DNA of 64,000 nt from Terriglobia bacterium (lineage in GTDB: Bacteria > Acidobacteriota > Polarisedimenticolia > Polarisedimenticolales > JAIQFR01). This document shows positions 24,963-34,454 of this stretch, in pieces (position 1 is the stretch's first letter; each line of letters starts with the position of its first letter). Under the pieces are notes generated by a model, which made no database searches, was not told the DNA's origin, and worked only from the letters and a program-made list of their open reading frames with translations. The stretch spans positions 1 to 64,000 of the forward strand of contig JAIQFR010000003.1 in NCBI GenBank assembly GCA_020073205.1, read 5' to 3'. A program made the position numbers and the translations under genes.

Positions 24963-25798
24963 GCCGGCCGGCGGCGGGAAACGGCTCCGTGCTCGACGCG
25001 ATCGCCGCGGCGACACGGCGGCGCCTCGACGCGGCGAGGCGGGAGATCGCTCCGGAGGCCCTGCGCGCGGCGGCGCTCCGGGCCCGCTTCCCGCGTGGCT
25101 TCGCCCGCGTGCTCGGGGCGCCCGCTCCCTGGATCGTCGCCGAGGTGAAGCTGGCGTCGCCGTCTCACGGCCGGCTCGGGACGGGCGTTTCGCCGATGGC
25201 GCTGGCCGAGGCCTACTTCCGGGGCGGCGCTGCCGCGATCTCCGTGCTCACCGAGCCGAAATTCTTCGGGGGCGGCTTCGGCGTGCTCGACGCCGTGCGG
25301 CGGCGCGTCCCGCTCCCGCTCCTGATGAAGGACTTCGTGTTGGACGAATACCAGCTCTGGCAGGCGCGGCTCCACGGTGCCGACGGCGTGCTGCTCATCG
25401 CCGCGCTGCTCGGCGGCAGGGCGCTCGGTCACCTCGTGGACGAAGCGACGGATCTCGGCCTGACCCCACTGGTCGAGGTGCACGACGAGGCGGAGATGGA
25501 CGCCGCGCTCCTAGCGGGAGCCCGGCTCGTCGGGGTCAACAACCGGGACCTGCGGACGCTCCGGGTGGATCTCGCCGTGTCGCGCCGCCTGGCCTCTCGT
25601 CGGCCGCCCGATGGCGTGACGTTCGTCTCGGAGAGCGGGATTCGCTCGCGCCGGGAGATCGACGAGCTGGCCAACCTCGGCTATCGCGGGTTCCTGGTCG
25701 GCACGCATCTCGTGCGGAGCGCCGACCCCGCGGCGGGGCTGGCGGGCCTGCTCGACGGTCGGGCGGGAGGAGGCGCGCGGTGGTCGAGACGCGGGTGA
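24959..25798 (+). CDS. trpC: Indole-3-glycerol phosphate synthase
   Basis: A 279-residue TIM-barrel enzyme converting CdRP to indole-3-glycerol phosphate. Motifs are VAEVKLASPSHG (family: EVKKASPSKG), ISVLTEPKFFGG, LLMKDFVLDEYQ, GVNNRDLRTLRVD and VSESGI. The GTG start overlaps the trpD stop. The C-terminus ends in a Gly/Arg-rich tail that overlaps the trpF start by 19 bp. It is a separate protein from TrpF, unlike the enterobacterial fusion. Confidence 0.95.
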   Translation: MSRPAAGNGSVLDAIAAATRRRLDAARREIAPEALRAAALRARFPRGFARVLGAPAPWIVAEVKLASPSHGRLGTGVSPMALAEAYFRGGAAAISVLTEPKFFGGGFGVLDAVRRRVPLPLLMKDFVLDEYQLWQARLHGADGVLLIAALLGGRALGHLVDEATDLGLTPLVEVHDEAEMDAALLAGARLVGVNNRDLRTLRVDLAVSRRLASRRPPDGVTFVSESGIRSRREIDELANLGYRGFLVGTHLVRSADPAAGLAGLLDGRAGGGARWSRRG

Positions 25799-26409
25799 AG
25801 ATCTGCGGGATCACCCGGATCGAGGACGGGGTCGCGGCGGCCGAGTCGGGCTCCTGGGCGGTGGGATTCGTGCTCCATGCCGCTTCGCCGAGGCTCGTGT
25901 CCGCGGCCGAGGCCGCGAGGATCGCGAAAGCGCTCCCGCCCGGCGTGCTCCGCGTCGGGGTCTTCCTCCACGCGCCGGCGGGGCTCGTCCGGACGGTGGA
26001 GGCCGAGGTCGAGCTCGACCTGGTCCAATTGCACGGAGACGGCGCCGAGGCCACCTGCCGGGCCGTCGGCCCCGAGAGGGTCATCCTCGCCGCCCGTCTC
26101 GCGCGCGACGGGGACGTGGAGCGGGCGCTCGAGCTCCCTTCGGCGCACGTCCTCGTGGATCACGACCGGTCGCTGCGAGTTCCAGCGAGCGGAACGACCG
26201 ACTGGAACCTCGCGGAGCGTCTCGCCCGCCGGCGGGAACTCACGCTGCTCGCCGGCGGCCTGACCTCCGATACCGTCGAGGGGGCGATCCGGCGCGTCCG
26301 TCCCTGGGGCGTCGACGTCTCCCGCGGCGTCGAGTCCGCTCCCGGCATCAAGGACAAGGGGAGGATTCTGGAATTCGTGGAGAGGGTGAGGAGAGCCGAT
26401 GCGTCGTGA
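25780..26409 (+). CDS. trpF: Phosphoribosylanthranilate isomerase
   Basis: A 209-residue TIM-barrel isomerase. It opens [12 protein letters not shown]-like ([12 protein letters not shown]), with the catalytic Cys in KICGI and the catalytic Asp probably in [15 protein letters not shown] and [15 protein letters not shown] then [16 protein letters not shown] are family landmarks. The GTG start lies inside the 3' end of trpC, and the stop lies inside the start of trpB (11-bp overlap), consistent with tight translational coupling. Confidence 0.94.
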   Translation: MVETRVKICGITRIEDGVAAAESGSWAVGFVLHAASPRLVSAAEAARIAKALPPGVLRVGVFLHAPAGLVRTVEAEVELDLVQLHGDGAEATCRAVGPERVILAARLARDGDVERALELPSAHVLVDHDRSLRVPASGTTDWNLAERLARRRELTLLAGGLTSDTVEGAIRRVRPWGVDVSRGVESAPGIKDKGRILEFVERVRRADAS

Positions 26410-27619
26410 CGACCGGGAGACGCGACGGAGCGCGGCGCAGGCCGGGCGCTTCGGGAGGTTCGGGGGCCGCTACGTGCCCGAGACCCTGGTCGGGCCGCTC
26501 GAGGACCTGGCCGAGGCCCACAGGGCGGCGGTCCGGGACGCCGGGTTCCGGAGGGAGCTCAGCCGGTGGCTGCGCGATTTCGTGGGGCGGCCGACGCCCC
26601 TGACGTTCGCGGCACGCACGACCGAGGCGCTCGGCGGCGCGCGCGTCTACCTCAAGCGCGAGGATCTGGCGCACACGGGAGCGCACAAGATCAACAACAC
26701 GGTGGGCCAGGCGCTCCTCGCGAGGCGGATGGGGAAGGCGCGCGTCATCGCCGAGACGGGGGCCGGCCAGCACGGAGTCGCCACCGCGGCCGCCGCCGCG
26801 GCGCTGGGTCTCACGTGCACGATCTACATGGGCGAGACCGACATGGCGCGGCAGCCGCTGAACGTCTCGAGGATGCGGCTCCTGGGCGCCGAGGTGGTCC
26901 CGGTCCGCTCCGGCGCGCGAACGCTGAAGGAGGCCGTGAGCGAGGCCCTGCGCGACTGGGCGCTGAACGTCAGAACGACCCACTACGTGCTGGGGTCGGT
27001 CCTGGGCCCGCACCCGTTCCCGTCGATGGTGCGCGACTTCCAGAAGGTCATCGGCCGGGAGGCGCGCTCCCAGGTCCTGGCGAAGGAGGGACGCCTGCCG
27101 GATCTCCTGATCGCCTGCGTCGGCGGCGGGAGCAACGCCGCCGGGCTGTTCTCCGCGTTCGTCGCCGACCAAGGCGTCACCCTCGTAGGCGTCGAGGCCG
27201 GCGGGCTCGGTGCGCGAAGCGGAAAGCACGCGACGCGGCTCGCGGAAGCGCGGCGCGGCGGCACCCCCGGGGTCCTGCACGGCACATACACGGTCGTCCT
27301 CCAGGACGCGGCGGGTCAGACGCGCCGCACCCACAGCGTCGCCGCGGGCCTCGACTACCCGGCGGTGGGGCCGGAGCACGCCGATCTCCGCGCGCGCGGC
27401 CGGGCCGAGTACGGCTCGGTGACGGACGATGAGGCGCTCGCCGCCTTCGATTTCCTCTGCCGCACCGAGGGGATCCTCCCCGCCCTCGAGAGCGCGCACG
27501 CGGTCGCGCACGCGCTGAAGCGGGTGCCCCGGATGAAGCGGAGCGCGGTCGTCGTGGTGAACCTCTCGGGGCGCGGCGACAAGGATGTCGAAACGTTGAG
27601 CGCCGCGAGGCGAGCGTGA
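26399..27619 (+). CDS. trpB: Tryptophan synthase beta chain
   Basis: A 406-residue PLP enzyme joining indole and serine. The PLP lysine is K97 in [13 protein letters not shown]. The N-terminal block [15 protein letters not shown], the phosphate-binding GGGSNAAG and [12 protein letters not shown] are all canonical for the TrpB1 type, which works with TrpA. Compared with many TrpBs it has a short Arg-rich N-terminal extension (residues 1-15). The gene overlaps trpF by 11 bp and trpA by 4 bp. Confidence 0.96.
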   Translation: MRRDDRETRRSAAQAGRFGRFGGRYVPETLVGPLEDLAEAHRAAVRDAGFRRELSRWLRDFVGRPTPLTFAARTTEALGGARVYLKREDLAHTGAHKINNTVGQALLARRMGKARVIAETGAGQHGVATAAAAAALGLTCTIYMGETDMARQPLNVSRMRLLGAEVVPVRSGARTLKEAVSEALRDWALNVRTTHYVLGSVLGPHPFPSMVRDFQKVIGREARSQVLAKEGRLPDLLIACVGGGSNAAGLFSAFVADQGVTLVGVEAGGLGARSGKHATRLAEARRGGTPGVLHGTYTVVLQDAAGQTRRTHSVAAGLDYPAVGPEHADLRARGRAEYGSVTDDEALAAFDFLCRTEGILPALESAHAVAHALKRVPRMKRSAVVVVNLSGRGDKDVETLSAARRA

Positions 27620-28440
27620 TTTCCCCGCGGTCCCTCGGCGAAGCGCTGGGCGCCGCTCGGCGGACCCGCCGGGCGGCGTTCGTGCCGTTCCTCGCCGCCG
27701 GCGACCCGTCCTTGGAATGGACCGCGCGCTTCGCGGAGGAGCTCGCCGCGGCGGGCGCGGCCGCGATCGAGCTGGGGGTGCCGTGCGGCGACCCGATCGC
27801 CGACGGCCCCGCGATCCAGGCCGCGTCGCGGCGCGCTCTCCGGGCCGGGGCGACCCTCTCGAGGATCCTCGAGCTCGTGAGCCGGCTGCGTTCCCGGGGC
27901 GTCCCGGTGCCGATCCTGCTGTTCACCTATTACAACCCGGTGCTGAGGATGGGGCTCCGGGAGTTCGCGCGAAGGACCCGGAGCGCCGGGGCGCAAGGGG
28001 CCCTCGTCGTCGATCTCCCGCCCGAGGAGGCGGGCGACTACCGGCACGAGATGGGCGAGGAGGGTCTCGAGACCGTGTTCCTCGCGTCGCCCACGACGTC
28101 GGACGAGCGGCTCGCGATCGTGGATCGCGCCTCGACGGCGTTCGTCTACTACGTGGCGCGGCTCGGCGTCACGGGAGCGCGCTCGAGCCTTCCACGTTCG
28201 CTCGCGCGCCGGGTGGCCGGGATCAGGGGGCACTTGAGGAAGCCGCTGGCGGTCGGATTCGGCATCTCGACGCCGGAGCAGGCGAGGAAGGTCGCGGGGC
28301 TGTGCGACGGCGTGGTCGTGGGAAGCGCTCTGGTCCGGCTCGCGGCGGAGAGCCCGCCCGAGGAGGCGAGCCGCAGGATGCGCGCGCTCGCCGCCGCGAT
28401 GGTCGAGGCCATGGGGGAGGAAAGGACGTCGCGATGCTGA
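27616..28440 (+). CDS. trpA: Tryptophan synthase alpha chain
   Basis: A 274-residue TIM-barrel subunit cleaving indole-glycerol phosphate to indole. Catalytic Glu and Asp are E52 (AAIELGVP) and D63 (DPIADGP). [11 protein letters not shown] and [12 protein letters not shown] are recognisable, the latter a variant of the usual Y(V/L)SRxGVTG loop. [11 protein letters not shown] precedes the phosphate site. The GTG start overlaps the trpB stop. The stop overlaps the aroF start by 7 bp. Confidence 0.95.
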   Translation: MISPRSLGEALGAARRTRRAAFVPFLAAGDPSLEWTARFAEELAAAGAAAIELGVPCGDPIADGPAIQAASRRALRAGATLSRILELVSRLRSRGVPVPILLFTYYNPVLRMGLREFARRTRSAGAQGALVVDLPPEEAGDYRHEMGEEGLETVFLASPTTSDERLAIVDRASTAFVYYVARLGVTGARSSLPRSLARRVAGIRGHLRKPLAVGFGISTPEQARKVAGLCDGVVVGSALVRLAAESPPEEASRRMRALAAAMVEAMGEERTSRC

Positions 28441-29453
28441 TCGTCATGGAATCCGGGTTCCGGCCCGAGGATCTCGAGACCGTCGTCGCCAAGGTCGAGG
28501 CGCTGGGGTTCAAGGCCCACGTCATCCCGGGCGCCACCAGCACGGCGGTCGGGATCACCGGCAACCAGGGGCCCGTGGACCCGCGGCCGTTCGAGGTGCT
28601 CGCCGGGGTCAAGCAGGCGATCCCGGTCACGAGACCCTACAAGCTCGCGAGCCGCGATTTCCGCCACCAGGACACGGTGATGGCGGTCGATGGAAGCTCC
28701 GTCGAGATCGGCGGCGGCCGCTTCGTGATCATCGCGGGGCCGTGCGCGGTCGAGAGCGAGGAGCAGACCCTTCGCATCGCGCGGCAGGTAGCGCGAGCGG
28801 GCGCCCACGTCCTTCGAGGCGGCGCCTTCAAGCCCCGCACCTCGCCGTACGCCTTCCAGGGGCTCGGGGAAGAGGGGCTCAGGATCCTCGCGGCCGCCCG
28901 CGAGGAGACCGGCCTGCCGATCATCTCGGAGGCTCTCGACCGGTCGAGCCTCGACGCGGTGTACCGCTTCGCGGACATCGTCCAGGTCGGCGCGCGCAAC
29001 ATGCAGAACTTCGGCCTCCTCAAGGACGTCGGGCGCCTCGACAAGCCCGTGATGCTCAAGCGCGGGATCTCGGCCACGATCGACGAGTGGCTCATGGCGG
29101 CCGAGTACGTGCTCGCCGAGGGTAACCCGAGGGTGATGCTCTGCGAGCGCGGGATAAGGACCTTCTCGAACCACACGCGGAACACCCTCGACCTGAGCGC
29201 CGTGCCGGTCGTCCAGAAGCTGAGCCACCTGCCGGTGCTGGTGGACCCTAGCCATGCCACCGGGCTGCGCGACAAGGTGTCCCCCCTGGCGCGCGCGGCG
29301 GCCGCGGTGGGCGCCAGCGGGCTCATGGTCGAGGTGCACGACCGTCCCGAGGAGGCCCTCTCGGACGGGCCCCAGTCGCTCTTTCCGGAGCAGTTCGCGG
29401 CGCTGGTGCACGACCTCCGCGGGATGGGGCAGTTCCTGGGGTACAGTCTGTGA
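28434..29453 (+). CDS. aroF: 3-deoxy-7-phosphoheptulonate (DAHP) synthase, type I-beta
   Basis: A 339-residue enzyme condensing PEP and erythrose 4-phosphate, the first step toward chorismate. Residues 1-70 ([20 protein letters not shown] start) are the ferredoxin/ACT-like regulatory domain found in Thermotoga-type enzymes. The catalytic barrel has IAGPCAVES, LRGGAFKPRTSPYAFQG, VGARNMQNF, PVMLKRG and DPSHATG. Its place at the end of the trp operon means the committed aromatic step is attenuated with tryptophan synthesis. The N-terminal domain probably gives feedback control by an aromatic amino acid (family knowledge). The ATG overlaps trpA. Confidence 0.95.
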   Translation: MLIVMESGFRPEDLETVVAKVEALGFKAHVIPGATSTAVGITGNQGPVDPRPFEVLAGVKQAIPVTRPYKLASRDFRHQDTVMAVDGSSVEIGGGRFVIIAGPCAVESEEQTLRIARQVARAGAHVLRGGAFKPRTSPYAFQGLGEEGLRILAAAREETGLPIISEALDRSSLDAVYRFADIVQVGARNMQNFGLLKDVGRLDKPVMLKRGISATIDEWLMAAEYVLAEGNPRVMLCERGIRTFSNHTRNTLDLSAVPVVQKLSHLPVLVDPSHATGLRDKVSPLARAAAAVGASGLMVEVHDRPEEALSDGPQSLFPEQFAALVHDLRGMGQFLGYSL

Positions 29454-29536
29454 CCCGGGGCGTCGCCGCCACCGGACCCCCGCGCGATCCTCGCGTACCG
29501 CTTCTGACTCCTCCGCGGTCCCCCGCCGCGCGTGTC

Positions 29537-32500
29537 CTAGCCCACCGCCCCCTGGGCCGCCGGCCGACCCTCGGCGTGATGCGCGATCATCGGCACGGGT
29601 TCGGCCGAGCGGGCCGGAACGGGACGGCGCCAGCGCCAGATCTCGTAGACGGCGGGATACACGAGAAGCTCCAGCGCGAACGAAGTGAAGATGCCGCCGA
29701 CCATCGGCGCGGCGATCCGCTTCATGACGTCCGAGCCGGTGCCCGTGGACCACAGGATGGGAGCGAGGCCGATGCAGGTGGTGCCGAACGTCATGAACTT
29801 CGGCCGCAGGCGGCGGGCCGCCCCCTGCACGATCGCCTCCCTGAGGTCGACGAGGGTGTTCATGCGACCCGCCCGCTTCGCGTCCTCGTAGGCGAGGTCG
29901 AGGTACAGCAGCATGAAGACGCCGGTCTCCGCGTCCACGCCGAGGAGGGCGATGAGGCCCACCCACACCGCGATGCTCATGTGGTAGCCGGCGAAGTAGA
30001 GGAACCAGATCGCCCCGACGGCCGAGAACGGCACCGCCATGAGGACGATCATCGTCTTCGCGGCCGACCGGGTGTTCAGGTAGAGCAGGAGCAGGATCAG
30101 GGCGAGGGTCAGCGGCACCACCAATTTCAGCCGCTCGCGGACCCGCTGCATCGCCTCGTACTGCCCGCTCCAGGACGCCGCGTACCCCGGCGGGAGCTGC
30201 AGCTTGTCGCGGAGCAGCCCGCGGGCCTCGGCGACGTAGGACTCGGGGTCGCGCCCCGCGATGTCGATGTACACGTAGCCCGTCAGCAGTCCGTCCTCGT
30301 CGCGGATCATCGCGGGGCCGCTGCTGGGGCGGATGTCCGCCAGCTCGCCGAGCGCGAGCAGCCGGCCGTCGTCCCCCGCCGGCACCGGGACGCGGCTCAG
30401 CGCTCCCGGGTCGCTTCGGAAGTCGCGCAGGTAGCGGACGTTCACCGGATAGCGCGCGCGGCCGTCGATCACCGTCGAGACGTTCTCGCCGCCGATCGCG
30501 TTCTCGACGATCCGCTGGCCGTCTTCGATGCTCAGCCCGTAGCGTGCCAGCTCCTCGCGCTTCCAGGTGATGTCCAGGAAGTACCCGCCGCCGGTCCGCT
30601 CGGCGAACACGCCGCGTGTCCCGCGCACGGCCGGCAGCAGCGACTCGACCTTCGTCCCGATCGCCTCGATCGTCTTCGGATCCTCGCCTGCGATCTTCAG
30701 GCCGACCGGAGTCCGCATGCCGGTGGTCAGCATGTCGATCCGCCCGCGGATCGGCATGGTCCACGCGTTGCTCACCCCGGGGATCTTGAGCGCCGCGTCC
30801 AGCTGGGCGACGAGCTGGTCCGGGGAGATCGTGTCCGGCGTGAAGTGCCTGAGGACCTGCCCGGCCCAGGCAGGGGCCCAGCGCGAGTACCAGGTGTCGA
30901 CGTGGGGCCACTCGGAGCGCGGCTTCAGGACGATCACCGTCTCGAGCATGGAGAGGGGCGCGGGATCGGTGGCGGTCTCGGCCCGGCCCGCCTTGCCCAG
31001 CACCCGATCGACCTCCGGGAACCGCTTGATGATGCGGTCGGTCGCCTGGAGGAGCTTCTGAGACTCCGCGATGGAGATGCCCGGCATGGTGGACGGCATG
31101 TAGAGGATGACGCCCTCGTCGAGGGGGGGCATGAACTCGGAGCCGAGCTTGAAGAAGACGGGGATCGTCAGCGCGACCACGGCCACCGCGGTCGCGACCA
31201 CGGCCCACCTGAAGCGCAGCGTGAAGCGCACCACCGGCTCGTAGATCCCCATCAGCAGCCGGCTGACGGGGTGCTTGTCCTCCGAGCGGATCCGGCCCAC
31301 GAGGAGCGCATTGACGATCCGGGCCAGCCAGGCCGGGCGGAGGTCGTAGCGCTTGATCCTGGTCAGGAGCAGGCGCAGCGCGGGGTCGAGGGTGATGGCG
31401 AGGAGCGCCGCGATGACCATCGCGAAGGTCTTGGTGTACGCCAGCGGCTTGAACATGCGCCCTTCCTGGGCCTCGAGCGCGAGCACCGGCAGGAACGCGA
31501 TGGCGATCACCAGGAGGGCGAAGAACGTCGGCCCCGCGACCTCCTTCACGGCGCCGAGCACGACGTCGTGGTAATCCCGACGTCGGCCCTCCTTCTCCCA
31601 GATCTCGAGCTTCTTGTGCGTCTGCTCGACGACGACGATCGACGCGTCGATCAGCTCGCTGAACGCGATGACGATGCCGGTCAGCGACATGATGTTGGCG
31701 CTGATGCCGAGCATCCGGAACGGGATGAACGAGAGCAGCACGGCCGCCGGGATGGTGACGATCGGGATGATCGCGCTCGGGAAGTGCCACAGGAACAGCA
31801 GGATGATCAGCACCACGGTGACGATCACCTCGATGCCGGTCTCCTTCACGTTGCTGATGGAGCGGTGGATCAGCTCCGAGCGATCGTACACCGGCACGAT
31901 CCTGACGCCCGACGGCAGGCCGGGCTCGATCTCCTTGATCTTGGCCTTGACGCGGTCGACGACGTCGAGGGCGTTCTCGCCGCTGCGCATGACCACGATC
32001 CCGGAGACCACCTCGCCGTTGCCGTCGAGGTCCGCGACGCCGCGGCGCAGGTCGGGCCCCACGACGACCTGCCCGATGTCCTTGACGCGGATCGGCCTGC
32101 CGCTGTCGTCGGCCTTGAGGACGATGTTCCCGAAATCCTGGAGCGAGCGCGCGTAGCCGCGCCCCCGCACCATGTACTCGGTGCCGCCGAAGTCCAGGAG
32201 GCGTCCGCCGGTCTCGTCGTTGCCGGAGCGCACGGCCTCGACCACGCGGCCGATCGGAATCCCGTATTCCTGCAGCCGGACCGGATCGACGTTGATCTGG
32301 TACTGCCGGGTGAACCCGCCGACGGGGGCGACCTCCGCCACGCCGGGAACCGCCTTCAAGTGGTAACGCAGATACCAGTCCTGGGTCGAGCGCAGGTCGG
32401 CCAGGCTGTGCTGCCCCGACGTGTCGACCAGCGCGTACTGGTAGACCCATCCGAGGCCCGTCGCGTCCGGACCGAGCTGCGCCTTGACGCCCTCGGGGAG

Positions 32501-32857
32501 CTGGGGGAGTACGGAGGAGAGATACTCCATCGTCCTCGAGCGCGCCCAGTACAGGTCGGTTCCGTCGTCGAAGATCACGTAGACGTACGAGTAGCCGAAG
32601 TCGGAGAATCCGCGGACGGTCTTCACGTGCGGCGCGCCCAGCATCGCGGAGACGATGGGGTACGTGACCTGGTCCTCGACGACGTCGGGGCTGCGGTCCC
32701 AGCGGGAGTAGATGACCACCTGGGTGTCGCTCAGGTCCGGGATGGCGTCGAGCGGCACGGTCGTCATCGCCCAGTAGCCCACCATGCAGGCGATGACCAC
32801 GACGGCGAACACCACCGCCTTGTTCCGCACGGAGAAGTCGATGATCCGGTCAATCAT
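29537..32857 (-). CDS. cusA: CusA-type copper/silver RND efflux pump
   Basis: A 1106-residue inner-membrane transporter with the usual 12-helix RND layout and two large periplasmic loops. The three methionines that bind Cu(I)/Ag(I) in E. coli CusA have counterparts at about M587 (ILYMPST), M637 (PLSMLET) and M709 (RIDMLTTG), which favours copper or silver over Zn/Co/Cd. Other marks are VPLDAIPDLSDTQVV and GPDATGLGWVYQYALVD. I chose ATG 32857, nine bases after GGAG; a GTG nine bases upstream has no proper ribosome site. It overlaps cusB by 8 bp. No outer-membrane channel gene follows; the next gene, aroF, is convergent. Confidence 0.93.
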   Translation of the reverse strand: MIDRIIDFSVRNKAVVFAVVVIACMVGYWAMTTVPLDAIPDLSDTQVVIYSRWDRSPDVVEDQVTYPIVSAMLGAPHVKTVRGFSDFGYSYVYVIFDDGTDLYWARSRTMEYLSSVLPQLPEGVKAQLGPDATGLGWVYQYALVDTSGQHSLADLRSTQDWYLRYHLKAVPGVAEVAPVGGFTRQYQINVDPVRLQEYGIPIGRVVEAVRSGNDETGGRLLDFGGTEYMVRGRGYARSLQDFGNIVLKADDSGRPIRVKDIGQVVVGPDLRRGVADLDGNGEVVSGIVVMRSGENALDVVDRVKAKIKEIEPGLPSGVRIVPVYDRSELIHRSISNVKETGIEVIVTVVLIILLFLWHFPSAIIPIVTIPAAVLLSFIPFRMLGISANIMSLTGIVIAFSELIDASIVVVEQTHKKLEIWEKEGRRRDYHDVVLGAVKEVAGPTFFALLVIAIAFLPVLALEAQEGRMFKPLAYTKTFAMVIAALLAITLDPALRLLLTRIKRYDLRPAWLARIVNALLVGRIRSEDKHPVSRLLMGIYEPVVRFTLRFRWAVVATAVAVVALTIPVFFKLGSEFMPPLDEGVILYMPSTMPGISIAESQKLLQATDRIIKRFPEVDRVLGKAGRAETATDPAPLSMLETVIVLKPRSEWPHVDTWYSRWAPAWAGQVLRHFTPDTISPDQLVAQLDAALKIPGVSNAWTMPIRGRIDMLTTGMRTPVGLKIAGEDPKTIEAIGTKVESLLPAVRGTRGVFAERTGGGYFLDITWKREELARYGLSIEDGQRIVENAIGGENVSTVIDGRARYPVNVRYLRDFRSDPGALSRVPVPAGDDGRLLALGELADIRPSSGPAMIRDEDGLLTGYVYIDIAGRDPESYVAEARGLLRDKLQLPPGYAASWSGQYEAMQRVRERLKLVVPLTLALILLLLYLNTRSAAKTMIVLMAVPFSAVGAIWFLYFAGYHMSIAVWVGLIALLGVDAETGVFMLLYLDLAYEDAKRAGRMNTLVDLREAIVQGAARRLRPKFMTFGTTCIGLAPILWSTGTGSDVMKRIAAPMVGGIFTSFALELLVYPAVYEIWRWRRPVPARSAEPVPMIAHHAEGRPAAQGAVG

Positions 32858-34349
32858 GGCCGGCACTCCGCTGAACGGCGGCCAGGACGGAGGCGGGCTT
32901 CAGGTACCGCTCGGGCGCCTTCTCGAACTCCTCCTTGCACCCGCTCGAGCAGAAGTAGTAGGTCGCGCCGCGGTAGGAGCCTTTGAGCCCGGCGGCCGCC
33001 GCGTCGACGGCATCGACCTTCATGCCGCACTTCGGATCCCGGACCTCGCCCTTCGGCATCCGCTCGCGCACCTTCGGGCTCGAGTCCGCGACCTCGCTCG
33101 CCGCCTCGTGGATCCCGGCGGCGGCGGTCTTGAACCGGCTCTCGGAGTCCAGGAGGAACGTGCCGGACACCGCGACGCGTTCGCCCTCGCGGAGCCCGCT
33201 CACGATCTCGACGCGGTCGTCGGCTCGCCATCCGGTCTTCACGGGGCGGGGCTCGAATTCGCCCGTGGCGCGCTCGACGAACACCCGCTCGGAGAGGCCC
33301 GAGTCGAGCAGCGCCTCGACCGGGACCGTGAGGGCCGGGGCCGCCTCGACCGGCAGTTCGAGGTCCACGAACATTCCGGGGCGAAGCGCCAGGCCGGGAT
33401 TCTCGGCCTCCAAGCGAACCTTGAGCGTGCGGGATTGGGGATCGAAGTACGGAGGCGCCTTGCTCACCGTGGCGTAGACGGATTCCGCGCGCTCGCGCAC
33501 CGCGACCCGGACCCTGGCGCCCGGGTGGAATTCCTGCGAGTCCTTGCCGAAGAGGTCGGCCGTGATCCAGACCGTGCTCAGGTCCGCGATGCGGTAGAAC
33601 TCGGAGCCGACTTCGAATCTCTGCCCGGGAGAGATCTCGCGGCCGAGGACGATGCCGTCGATGGGAGAATTGACGGTGATCTCGCTGGTGATCCGCCGCG
33701 TCTGCCGCAGCTCCTTGAGCTGCAGCTCTCCCATGCCGAGGGCGCGCAGCTGCTCCTCGTTGATTCTGAGGCTGGCGTCGCTTCCTTTACCTGCATCGTG
33801 CGGATCGTTGCTCGACCGGATGCGCTCGAGGCTTGAGAGGGAGCCGAGGAAGGCCTGCTGGGCATTCCGGAACTCCCGGCTGTACAGCGTCGCCAGGAGC
33901 TCGTTCTTCTGCACCAGCGTGCCGACGGGGTTGTTCTGGACGGATTCCACCCAACCCTCGGCGCCCGCCATCAGGCGGTAGAGCCGGTCGGAGTCGGCCT
34001 CGACCCGCCCGGTCGTGCGCACCGACCGAGGCTCGGAGCGTCTCCCGACGGATTCCACGCGAACGCCGATCAGCGCCTGGGTTCCCGGGTCGACGACCAC
34101 GGAGCCGGGCGCGGACCGTGGCCCTTTGCCGGCCTCCGCGTCGCTGTAGACCGGGGTCAACTCCATCCCGCAATCGGGCGCGGTCCCGGGCTTGTCCGAG
34201 CGATAGGAGGGATGCATCGGATCGACGTAGTAGAGAATGTGCTTGGAGGATTCGGGGTGGCTCGCGCCGGATCCACCGCTGCGGCGCCCGGCCACGAACG
34301 CCAGCGCCGTCAGAACGAGGAGACAGCCAACTGCTACCGTTCGCTTCAT
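32850..34349 (-). CDS. cusB: CusB-type membrane fusion protein with metal-binding and YHS ends
   Basis: A 499-residue periplasmic adaptor for CusA. An N-terminal signal/anchor (1-20) is followed by a heavy-metal-binding domain (about 36-70: YYVDPMHPSYRSDKPGTAPD, then CGMEL). The adaptor core has a short helical hairpin, a lipoyl-like region (TVNSPIDGIVLGREISPG) and beta-barrel parts to about residue 400. The C-terminus (about 430-490) is a YHS-like domain: DPKCGMKVD, then YYFCSSGCKEEFEKAPERYL. Metal domains at both ends of an adaptor are unusual. It could receive Cu(I) from the periplasm and pass it to CusA. The gene overlaps cusA by 8 bp. Confidence 0.92.
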   Translation of the reverse strand: MKRTVAVGCLLVLTALAFVAGRRSGGSGASHPESSKHILYYVDPMHPSYRSDKPGTAPDCGMELTPVYSDAEAGKGPRSAPGSVVVDPGTQALIGVRVESVGRRSEPRSVRTTGRVEADSDRLYRLMAGAEGWVESVQNNPVGTLVQKNELLATLYSREFRNAQQAFLGSLSSLERIRSSNDPHDAGKGSDASLRINEEQLRALGMGELQLKELRQTRRITSEITVNSPIDGIVLGREISPGQRFEVGSEFYRIADLSTVWITADLFGKDSQEFHPGARVRVAVRERAESVYATVSKAPPYFDPQSRTLKVRLEAENPGLALRPGMFVDLELPVEAAPALTVPVEALLDSGLSERVFVERATGEFEPRPVKTGWRADDRVEIVSGLREGERVAVSGTFLLDSESRFKTAAAGIHEAASEVADSSPKVRERMPKGEVRDPKCGMKVDAVDAAAAGLKGSYRGATYYFCSSGCKEEFEKAPERYLKPASVLAAVQRSAGHD

Positions 34350-34454
34350 GACGTTTCGTCCTGCCTTCCGGATCGACCGGAGTGTACTTGGGAACCGCGC
34401 CTGCTGAGCCGACGAACCTGCGCCCCGTTCGACGCACGCTCGCCCCGTCGATGG

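Noticed and set aside
29450-32986. Long plus-strand open frame opposite cusA
   Set aside because: Composition is Asp/Arg/His-rich shadow of a conserved RND gene; no recognisable fold.
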